In this document: piece after piece, positions 43,069-49,375 of the stretch
Layout of the letters: each line of letters opens with the position of its first letter
Position numbering within the stretch: position 1 is the first letter of the stretch
Origin: JACMRI01 sp043778625
Lineage (GTDB): Bacteria; Bacteroidota; Bacteroidia; UBA4408
Reading direction: 5' to 3'
DNA length: 49,375 nt
NCBI GenBank assembly: GCA_043778625.1
Contig: JAYWFU010000143.1
Span: 1 to 49,375 of the forward strand
Translations under genes and position numbers: made by a program
The notes under the pieces: generated by a model
What the model was told of the DNA's origin: nothing
The model's input: the letters and a program-made list of their open reading frames with translations, nothing else
Database searches by the model: none

Positions 43069-45810
43069 ATGAAAAAACTATTATTTTTAATAGTCTTAAT
43101 TGTTGTAAATATTATTGAAGTATATGCCGATGGCTGTAACACAGGTGGATTCGCTATTAAGGTAAATTGTAATTTATCAGTATGTGTTAATCCTGGTTCC
43201 AGCTCTGACGAACCACCCAACACAAATTACACTTGGGACTTTGGCGATGGCACACCTTTAGTGTTTTATAGTGGAGTTAAAGATACAGTTTGCCATACGT
43301 ATGCTATAGCCGGTAATTACACAATTAGCTTAACAGTAGACGTTTTTACACAAGGTAAAATATGTAATATGTCAACACCTGTTGCAGTGGGGCTCGACAA
43401 TATACTTAACATCACCAATCCACAATCTGTATGTACACCCAATACTGTTGATATTACTGCCCCTGGTGTAACTGCAGGTAGTACTGCTGGAGCAACCTTA
43501 ACCTATTGGGATGATGCTGCTTGCACAATACCTTCTGCTTTGCCTGCAGCAATAGCAGCAACAGGTACTTATTATATTAAACAAAGTACGCCTGTTGATT
43601 GCGATATTATTAAACCTGTAACTGTTACAATTAATCCTGCTCCCGTACTTGTTATTACCGACCCTGCACCAGTGTGCGAACCTGCCGTTGTTAATATTAC
43701 TGATCCTGCTGTAACGGCAGGCAGCTCAGGTGGTACATTTACTTATTGGACAGATGCTTCAGCTACAGTGCCTCTAGCTAACGCTACTGCAATTAGTATA
43801 AGTGGTACGTATTATATCAAAAGTATTACCTCATTAGGATGTTCAGTTATTAATCCTGTAGTGGTGGTAGTCAATCCCTTACCCGTGGCTTCATTTACGG
43901 CAGATGTAGTGTGTTTTAATACTGCTACCACGTTTACCAACACAAGTACTGTGGCTAATGGTACAATAACTAGTGCTTGGTTATTTGGTGGTACAGGTAT
44001 TAATCCTACTCCATCAAGTACAGCAACTGATCCTACTTATACTTATAATACTTGTAATAATGCAGGTAATAATGCTACACTAATAGTTACTTCAGATAAA
44101 GGTTGTGTAGCCGTAGTTACCAATCCTATAGTTGTGCATTGCCTACCAGTGCCAAATTTTACATTTAATAATGGTTGTGAGGACGATGATAATATACAAT
44201 TTACTAATACAAGCACAAATGGTGCGGGTACTGTGGGTATACTTATTAGCAAATGGCGCTTAGGATTGTCGCCGTTACCAATAACGAGTAACGATATTAA
44301 TTACACCTATACCACTGCAGGTAGTTACAACGTTAACTTAAACGTAACAGATGTAAATGGTTGTACTAATAGCATTAGTGAAACAGTAAGTATATACCCT
44401 AAGCCCGCTGTAGATTTTACGGTAACTGATGTATGTTTGAACGCTCCCAATATTTTTATAAATGCCACTACTCTCAGTGTACCTGCTGGTTTTACCGACG
44501 TAATAAACGGTTATCAATGGAACTATGATTTTAACGGAGTTAATTATACTACTGATGCTACTAGTCAAAATACCCAACACGTCTATGGCTTAGCCGCTAC
44601 ACAAACTCAGCCCTTAGCAATGCTTATTGTTAAAACCAATAATAACTGTGCTGATACTATCATTAAACCAGTAATAGTATGGACTCTGCCCGTGGCACAA
44701 TATAGCGTTAGCGCACCATGTTTTCCTAATCCATTGCTATTTATTAATGCCTCAAGTATCAATGCTGGTATTAACAATAATACTATGGCTACCATGAATA
44801 TGAACTGGGGAAATGGGCAAGGACAAGGACTCACAAACTTAAATCAAACTATTAATTACAACTATGCAATAAGTGGTGGATATACTTCTTTTTTAATTGC
44901 GGAGAGTAATCATGGCTGTAAAGACACTTTAACGGTACCAATAGTAATACACGCCAAACCTGCCGCTAACTTTGTAGCATTGCCACAAGAAGGTTGCGAG
45001 CCATTATGCGTTACATTTGTAAACACAAGTACGCAAAATGCTGCACCAGTAACCGAAACAATAATTGCTTATAACTGGAATTATGGCGACTATAATGCGC
45101 TATCGAGCAATACAGCCTCTACGCCTAATAATAAGCATTGTTACACTAATCCAAGCGATACTACACAACGCCATTCGCCGGAGTTAATAATAACCACAAG
45201 TGCAGGTTGTAAAGACACCCTAAAGCAAACGAACAGTATAGAGGTTTACCCATTACCTAAAGCTAATTTTATGCTTTCGGATGATGTTGTAACAATGCTA
45301 AATCCACAAGTATATATTACCGACCAATCACACTTAGGTACTACTATTACGTGGGATTATGGCAATACTGAAACTCAAACTATTATCAATGCTAATGTTC
45401 CCAATAGTACCGCTCCCTACTTGTATTTTTATAAAGATAGTGGTACCTATATTATACATCAGTTAGTAGTAACCGATAAAGGATGTAGAGATAGTACACT
45501 AAAAATTATTAAAGTACAACCTAATTATACATTTTATGTACCTAATTCGTTTACTCCTAACGGCGATGGTATTAATGATTACTTTAATGTGCGAGGTATT
45601 AATATTAAAGATTTGGATATGATGATATTTAACCGGTGGGGAGAATTAATAGCACGAATACAAGGAGTAACTAGTAAGGGATGGGACGGAACAGATATAC
45701 GATTTAATTTAATGAGCCAACAAGAAGTATACGTATGGAAACTTGAATATACCGACGTATTTGATATAAAACATAGAGGATTAGTTGGTACAGTTACTTT
45801 AGTTAAATAA
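43069..45810 (+). CDS. Second giant T9SS type B cargo: PKD and Ig-like repeats
   Basis: The protein has 913 residues and a signal peptide (about 1-21). A PKD domain with NYTWDFGDGTPL, then a HTYAIAGNYTISLTV end, comes first. Two repeats with GTYYIK and TYW (residues about 118-268) follow, then a 550-residue region similar to the end of the protein at 37065. The type B sorting domain occupies the last 90 residues: FYVPNSFTPNGDGINDYFNV, MIFNRWGELIARIQG, SKGWDGTDI and the end VGTVTLVK. It is the last gene of the surface cluster. Roles in adhesion or gliding are known for such proteins, but none can be assigned here. Confidence 0.9.
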   Translation: MKKLLFLIVLIVVNIIEVYADGCNTGGFAIKVNCNLSVCVNPGSSSDEPPNTNYTWDFGDGTPLVFYSGVKDTVCHTYAIAGNYTISLTVDVFTQGKICNMSTPVAVGLDNILNITNPQSVCTPNTVDITAPGVTAGSTAGATLTYWDDAACTIPSALPAAIAATGTYYIKQSTPVDCDIIKPVTVTINPAPVLVITDPAPVCEPAVVNITDPAVTAGSSGGTFTYWTDASATVPLANATAISISGTYYIKSITSLGCSVINPVVVVVNPLPVASFTADVVCFNTATTFTNTSTVANGTITSAWLFGGTGINPTPSSTATDPTYTYNTCNNAGNNATLIVTSDKGCVAVVTNPIVVHCLPVPNFTFNNGCEDDDNIQFTNTSTNGAGTVGILISKWRLGLSPLPITSNDINYTYTTAGSYNVNLNVTDVNGCTNSISETVSIYPKPAVDFTVTDVCLNAPNIFINATTLSVPAGFTDVINGYQWNYDFNGVNYTTDATSQNTQHVYGLAATQTQPLAMLIVKTNNNCADTIIKPVIVWTLPVAQYSVSAPCFPNPLLFINASSINAGINNNTMATMNMNWGNGQGQGLTNLNQTINYNYAISGGYTSFLIAESNHGCKDTLTVPIVIHAKPAANFVALPQEGCEPLCVTFVNTSTQNAAPVTETIIAYNWNYGDYNALSSNTASTPNNKHCYTNPSDTTQRHSPELIITTSAGCKDTLKQTNSIEVYPLPKANFMLSDDVVTMLNPQVYITDQSHLGTTITWDYGNTETQTIINANVPNSTAPYLYFYKDSGTYIIHQLVVTDKGCRDSTLKIIKVQPNYTFYVPNSFTPNGDGINDYFNVRGINIKDLDMMIFNRWGELIARIQGVTSKGWDGTDIRFNLMSQQEVYVWKLEYTDVFDIKHRGLVGTVTLVK

Positions 45811-45842
45811 TACACTCGTAAAATACCGTAATAATTAAAAAA

Positions 45843-46487
45843 ATGATGAATCCCAAAGTAGATGATTTTATAGCTAATGTTACCAAATGGCATAACGAAT
45901 TAACACTACTACGTGAAGTATTACTTAAATGCCAGTTAACCGAGGACCTAAAATGGGGAGTGCCTTGCTATGCTTACAATAAGGGTAACATAGCCTTAAT
46001 ACATGGTTTTAAAGATTACTGCGCAATACTATTTTTTAAAGGAGCTTTGTTACATGATGCCAATGGTATTTTAATACAACAAACAGAGAATGTGCAGTCG
46101 GGGCGGCAAATTAGGTTTACCAATGTTGATGAAATAACAACTTTACTACCTACGCTGCAAGCTTACTTGTATGAAGCTATTGAAGTAGAAAAACTAGGGT
46201 TAAAAGTGGAATTGAAAAAAAGTATTAATTTAGAATATACTATAGAACTTCAACAGAAGTTAGCTACAACACCTGAATTAAAATTAGCTTTTGAAGCATT
46301 AACCCCAGGTCGACAAAGGGGATACAATTTTTATTTTTCGGAAGCAAAACAAGCGGCAACACGTGTACAACGTATTGAAAAATGTATACCTAAAATATTA
46401 ATTGGTAAAGGCTTAAATGACTGCACCTGTGGGCTATCCAAACGAATGCCCAACTGCGATGGTTCGCACAAACAGTTAGCTAGTTAA
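45843..46487 (+). CDS. DUF1801/YdeI family protein with C-terminal CDGSH-like iron-sulfur motif
   Basis: The protein has 214 residues. Residues 1-120 resemble the DUF1801 fold (NPKVDDFIANVTKWHNELTL, then LKWGVPCYAYNKGNIALIHG and YCAILFFKGALL). Residues 130-180 are the YdeI-type helical tail (FEALTPGRQRGYNFYFSEAK). The last 22 residues hold CxCGxSxxxPxCDGSH, with Cys194, Cys196, Cys205 and His209, the ligands of CDGSH [2Fe-2S] domains. Function is unknown. The gene starts at ATGATG, follows the giant gene by 32 bp and ends at a strong shared terminator. Confidence 0.83.
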   Translation: MMNPKVDDFIANVTKWHNELTLLREVLLKCQLTEDLKWGVPCYAYNKGNIALIHGFKDYCAILFFKGALLHDANGILIQQTENVQSGRQIRFTNVDEITTLLPTLQAYLYEAIEVEKLGLKVELKKSINLEYTIELQQKLATTPELKLAFEALTPGRQRGYNFYFSEAKQAATRVQRIEKCIPKILIGKGLNDCTCGLSKRMPNCDGSHKQLAS

Positions 46488-46489
46488 TA

Positions 46490-46534
46490 AATCAATAAGC
46501 GCAAATGATATGATATCATTTGCGCTTATTGATT
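46490..46534. terminator. Bidirectional terminator hairpin
   Basis: AATCAATAAGCGCAAATGAT begins a perfect 21-bp stem (46490-46510 with 46514-46534, loop TGA). It lies between the convergent YdeI-CDGSH and SiaC genes and starts 3 bp after the stop. Confidence 0.85.
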
Positions 46535-46561
46535 ATTGTTGTACTATAGTTTTGTAAACTA

Positions 46562-46948
46562 TTATTCTTCTACTTCTACCATTTTAAATGGTACTGCTAT
46601 AATTGCTTGATAATCTTCGCCAGCTTCTAACATATCTTCGTCGTCTTGCTCGTAGTGCCAGTTAATTATTACGTTACTTGAACCTCCTTTGTGTATATGC
46701 TCTAGTTTTTTAAACACATCTAATATACATTTTGACGAGCTTGTATTAAAGTATTCTAAATGAATATTAACGCTCATTTCTTTAGTAGGAGCAGTAGCAA
46801 AACGCTCTAAGCTATCAATTAATGGTTTGTAAAATTCAATTGAATTTTCGGGAATCGAGCGCCCTTTTAATTCTAAATTTCCAGTAGCGGGATCAAATTT
46901 AATTACTGGTGTTTTTGGTGTTCCTTCAATGTTTAGTATATCTGCCAT
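46562..46948 (-). CDS. SiaC family regulatory phosphoprotein (DUF1987)
   Basis: The protein has 128 residues. The DUF1987 signature is NIEGTPKTPVIKFDPATGNL followed by LKGRSIPENSIEFYKPLIDS, and the phospho-acceptor segment EYFNTSSSKCILDVF holds Thr69, the likely counterpart of the phosphorylated Thr of Pseudomonas SiaC. In that system SiaB phosphorylates SiaC, the phosphatase SiaA removes the phosphate, and unphosphorylated SiaC binds a diguanylate cyclase (literature knowledge). The gene follows the SiaB-like gene by 25 bp. No cyclase gene is nearby. Confidence 0.85.
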   Translation of the reverse strand: MADILNIEGTPKTPVIKFDPATGNLELKGRSIPENSIEFYKPLIDSLERFATAPTKEMSVNIHLEYFNTSSSKCILDVFKKLEHIHKGGSSNVIINWHYEQDDEDMLEAGEDYQAIIAVPFKMVEVEE

Positions 46949-46973
46949 AATGTGCTTGTAATTATTTTGTTTG

Positions 46974-47540
46974 TTATTGATTTATTTTTATTGTAAGATT
47001 AAAAAAGGAATATACGTCATCAATTGGATCAAAAACATAATCAAGTGTATGCCCTGATTTTCGAGCAATGTCAATCATTCCAAGACCTCCACCGCCTTTT
47101 TCGCTAAAACCTCCTTCGGCTAATACCTCTTTGTAATATTCTTTTAGTTGCTCTTTATCCATCGCATTTATTTTATCAAGTTTAGCTTTGAAATTAGCAA
47201 CGTTTTTATTAAAAATATAATTGCCTGTAATTATGGTATAATGTTCGCCTTGCTTACCTATCATAAATATTGCTGAGCGAGTAACTTTTGGTTCTACTTC
47301 GGTAGCATTAACATCCACTGCTGCCGACATTTCGTCCATATGATGATACAAATTTTGCAAGCATTCTACCAACACATTGTATACCTTTTTTTTAATTTTA
47401 GATTCCTCCTGCAAGTTTTCTAACTTGGCTTCCATAATTTGTAATATGGAGGTTAACAGCTCTGAAGTTACGTCTCCCTTAAAGGAAAGCATAATTTTGT
47501 TTCGCTCCATTTTATCGTAAAAATCGTACAGGTCTAACAT
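46974..47540 (-). CDS. SiaB family protein kinase
   Basis: This 188-residue protein has a GHKL-type kinase fold: the N box NVLVECLQNLYHH (Glu59, Asn63) and the glycine loop EKGGGGLGMIDIAR (Gly149-Gly154). SiaB-type kinases phosphorylate SiaC. The gene lies 25 bp before the SiaC-like gene in one transcript, with a TATATTTG promoter element 25 bp upstream. No SiaA gene is adjacent; the SpoIIE-type phosphatase at 9220 is a candidate partner (inference). Confidence 0.83.
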   Translation of the reverse strand: MLDLYDFYDKMERNKIMLSFKGDVTSELLTSILQIMEAKLENLQEESKIKKKVYNVLVECLQNLYHHMDEMSAAVDVNATEVEPKVTRSAIFMIGKQGEHYTIITGNYIFNKNVANFKAKLDKINAMDKEQLKEYYKEVLAEGGFSEKGGGGLGMIDIARKSGHTLDYVFDPIDDVYSFFNLTIKINQ

Positions 47541-47565
47541 TGTATTTTTATAAAAACTTATGTAA

Positions 47566-47573
47566 CAAATATA
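47566..47573 (-). promoter_or_regulatory. Candidate -7 element for the SiaB/SiaC genes
   Basis: On the minus strand TATATTTG matches TAnnTTTG, 25 bp before the start at 47540. Confidence 0.45.
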
Positions 47574-47632
47574 AAAACATTACTTAAAAAGGAATATTTT
47601 TTTAATTTTATTTTTGAGCTATTAATTAACTT

Positions 47633-48229
47633 TTATTTAGCATCAATAATTTCGCCTATTGCTAGGCGTAAATCGTCAATACCCAATTTGGCTTCGGCAC
47701 TGGTTACAATAATATTGGGAAGTTCTTCAAACAAATAATTTAGCTGGCGTTTGTAACCTGCAAGGCTTGTGGCTAGTTTAACCTTACCTAACTTGTCGGT
47801 TTTGGTAAATACTAATATAAATGGTATTGATTGTTGGGCTGTCCATTCAATAAAATCGAGGTCGATGGGTTGTGGCTCCAAACGGCAATCAATGAGTATA
47901 AACACACATTTTAAGTTTTCACGGTTTTCGAGGTAGCGTGTAATTAACGATTGAAATTTTTCTTTGGCTACCTTATTTACTTTAGCATAACCATAGCCTG
48001 GTAAATCTACCAAATACCAATTTTTATTAATAATAAAATGATTAATAAGTTGTGTTTTACCCGGTGTTGAGGAGGTTTTGGCAAGCTTTGCATTTTTGCA
48101 CAAGGCATTAATCAACGACGATTTACCCACATTACTACGTCCAATAAATGCAAACTCAGGTAATGGTGTGTTTACACATTTGCTGGCATCGCTGTTACTT
48201 TCAACAAACTCGGCTGATTTTATAATCAT
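47633..48229 (-). CDS. engB: Ribosome biogenesis GTP-binding protein YsxC/EngB
   Basis: This 198-residue GTPase has G1 as GRSNVGKSSLINAL, the G2 threonine in KTSSTPGKTQLINHF, G3 as DLPGYGYAKV and G4 as TKTDKLG. EngB/YsxC assists 50S subunit assembly. The length is typical. It lies downstream of lysS on the same strand, separated by a 154-bp gap with a heptamer repeat array. Confidence 0.94.
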   Translation of the reverse strand: MIIKSAEFVESNSDASKCVNTPLPEFAFIGRSNVGKSSLINALCKNAKLAKTSSTPGKTQLINHFIINKNWYLVDLPGYGYAKVNKVAKEKFQSLITRYLENRENLKCVFILIDCRLEPQPIDLDFIEWTAQQSIPFILVFTKTDKLGKVKLATSLAGYKRQLNYLFEELPNIIVTSAEAKLGIDDLRLAIGEIIDAK

Positions 48230-48261
48230 AATTTAATTTTTAAAAATAAAGGTGTAAAATT

Positions 48262-48370
48262 TTAGTGATTAGTAGTTAGTATTTAGTATTTAGTATTTAG
48301 TATTTAGTATTTAGTAGTTAGTATTTAGTATTTGGAACGTAAACGATCTAACTACTAACTACTAAATACT
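48262..48370. repeat. Heptanucleotide tandem array with a downstream inverted copy
   Basis: Ten consecutive units of TTAGTAT (with TTAGTGA and TTAGTAG variants) run from 48262 to 48331. After a 19-base spacer, 48348-48370 is complementary to 48306-48328 at 22 of 23 positions, so the array can fold into a long hairpin. It lies between the lysS stop and the engB start and might act as a terminator for lysS. Unit number may vary by slippage. Confidence 0.8.
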
Positions 48371-48383
48371 TAAATTTATTATT

Positions 48384-49375
48384 TTATACTAAACCCGCTT
48401 CAGGACGTTGCTGTGGAAAAAACAATACCTCTTGTATAGAAGGATTATTGGTCATAAGCATTGTTAAGCGGTCGATACCTATGCCTATACCTGCTGTTGG
48501 GGGCATACCGTATTCTAAGGCACGGAGGAAGTCGTGGTCAATAAACATGGCTTCGTCGTCGCCACGCTCTTGTAGTTTTAGTTGCTCTTCAAAACGTTCG
48601 CGTTGGTCAATAGGGTCGTTCAACTCGCTGTAAGCATTGGCTAATTCTTTACCGTTTACCATTAGTTCAAAACGCTCTACTAAGCCATCTTTACTGCGAT
48701 GTTTTTTGGTTAAAGGGCTCATTTCTACTGGGTAATCGGTAATGTAAGTAGGTTGTATGTAACTGCCTTCGCATTTTTCGCCAAATATTTCGTCAATTAA
48801 TTTGCCTTTGCCCATGTTGGCTTCCACGTTAATGTGTAGTTGCTTACATACTGCACGAAGTTCGTCTTCGTTCATTGCGCTAATATCAATGCCTGTGTGC
48901 TCTTGTATGGCTTCAAACATGGTAACACGGCGATAAGGTGCTTTAAAATCAATTTGCTTGTCGCCCACTGTTACCACAGTAGTTCCGTGGAGTGCTATGG
49001 CTATTTTTTCTAATAAACTTTCGCAAAAATTCATCATCCAATTATAATCTTTGTAGGCCACATAAAACTCTAGTACGGTGAATTCGGGGTTGTGGGTTCT
49101 ATCCATTCCTTCGTTACGAAAATCTTTGGCAAATTCGTACACACCATCAAATCCGCCTACTATTAATCGTTTTAAATACAATTCGTTAGCTACACGTAAG
49201 TATAGCGGAATATCGAGTGCGTTGTGGTGTGTCATAAACGGGCGTGCCGTAGCTCCACCCGGAATGCTTTGTAGTATGGGGGTTTCTACCTCTATAATGC
49301 CTGCGTTGTTGAGTTCGGTACGTATTGTATTTACTATTTTGGTACGTTTTAAAAACGTTTCTTTAACGTGGCTGT
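48384..49375 (-). CDS. lysS: Lysine--tRNA ligase, class II (3' part; 5' end outside the window)
   Basis: The frame stays open to the window edge. The visible part starts in the region before motif 2 (EVETPILQSIPGGATARPF) and continues with MTHHNALDIPLYLRVANELY, motif 2 (YEFAKDFRNEGMDRTHNPEF) and motif 3 (GIGIGIDRLTMLMTNNPSIQ), ending near FFPQQRPEAGLV. About 330 residues are visible. The N-terminal OB-fold anticodon domain is missing because of the window edge, not a true truncation. The enzyme charges tRNA-Lys. Confidence 0.94.
   Translation of the reverse strand, partial: SHVKETFLKRTKIVNTIRTELNNAGIIEVETPILQSIPGGATARPFMTHHNALDIPLYLRVANELYLKRLIVGGFDGVYEFAKDFRNEGMDRTHNPEFTVLEFYVAYKDYNWMMNFCESLLEKIAIALHGTTVVTVGDKQIDFKAPYRRVTMFEAIQEHTGIDISAMNEDELRAVCKQLHINVEANMGKGKLIDEIFGEKCEGSYIQPTYITDYPVEMSPLTKKHRSKDGLVERFELMVNGKELANAYSELNDPIDQRERFEEQLKLQERGDDEAMFIDHDFLRALEYGMPPTAGIGIGIDRLTMLMTNNPSIQEVLFFPQQRPEAGLV

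Noticed and set aside
48262..48370. Possible CRISPR array
   Set aside because: The units are 7 bp without spacers and no cas gene is present; it is a simple tandem repeat.

Overview
The window looks like a chromosomal segment of a low-GC Bacteroidota bacterium, most likely from the Chitinophagales/Saprospirales side, although the exact lineage is a guess. The evidence is type IX secretion (T9SS) genes and cargo (PorQ, two proteins with a type B gliding-motility-associated C-terminal domain, one with a type A tail), Bacteroidota families such as DUF2723, DUF2480, DUF4340 and a Bacteroidota-type LeuRS, and repeated -7 promoter elements of the form TAnnTTTG. No rRNA, tRNA, CRISPR array, transposase or prophage gene was seen.

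Layout. 1-3.5 kb: tail of an unknown gene, a large inverted repeat, porQ, and an AT-rich accessory gene encoding a PIN-type nuclease domain with a coiled coil and two C-terminal membrane helices. 3.7-11.9 kb: a DUF2723 membrane protein, glycyl-tRNA synthetase, a PduO-type cobalamin adenosyltransferase and a 7-TM/PAS/PAS/GAF/SpoIIE-type phosphatase. 12.0-15.5 kb: a compact plus-strand operon (MIP18/SUF iron-sulfur factor, Fur-family regulator, small membrane protein, flippase, outer-membrane barrel). 15.7-26.9 kb: lepB, a class C beta-lactamase-fold lipoprotein, a phosphoribosyltransferase, leuS, an FMN reductase, a ParA ATPase without ParB, a VIT1-type transporter, grpE, a DUF4340 protein and dnaN. 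27.2-31.6 kb (minus strand): an ECF sigma factor, a small membrane protein resembling an anti-sigma factor, a CnrX/CpxP-like periplasmic protein, MbnP, MbnH (di-heme MauG-family enzyme) and a T9SS-secreted YHYH protein. 31.7-33.1 kb: a 154-bp tandem duplication and an AT-rich SH3-domain membrane protein gene. 33.1-36.4 kb: an acyl-CoA carboxylase beta subunit, a DUF2480 protein and alanine dehydrogenase. 36.6-45.8 kb: a five-gene surface-protein cluster in which two giant T9SS type B proteins flank a duplicated DoxX-like membrane protein and a beta-propeller protein. 45.8-49.4 kb: a DUF1801/YdeI-CDGSH fusion, a SiaC/SiaB partner-switch pair, engB and the 3' part of lysS.

The most interesting locus is 27.2-31.6 kb. 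Two promoters inside it share an exact bipartite motif, CGARGGA-N14-TCGTCTAA (minus strand). One lies directly before the anti-sigma/sensor/MbnP/MbnH genes and the other before the YHYH gene. This suggests that the local ECF sigma factor drives a small regulon making a periplasmic MbnP/MbnH pair plus a secreted YHYH protein, probably in response to a metal (copper is the best guess). The family calls rest on reading motifs; the regulon and its inducer are inference.
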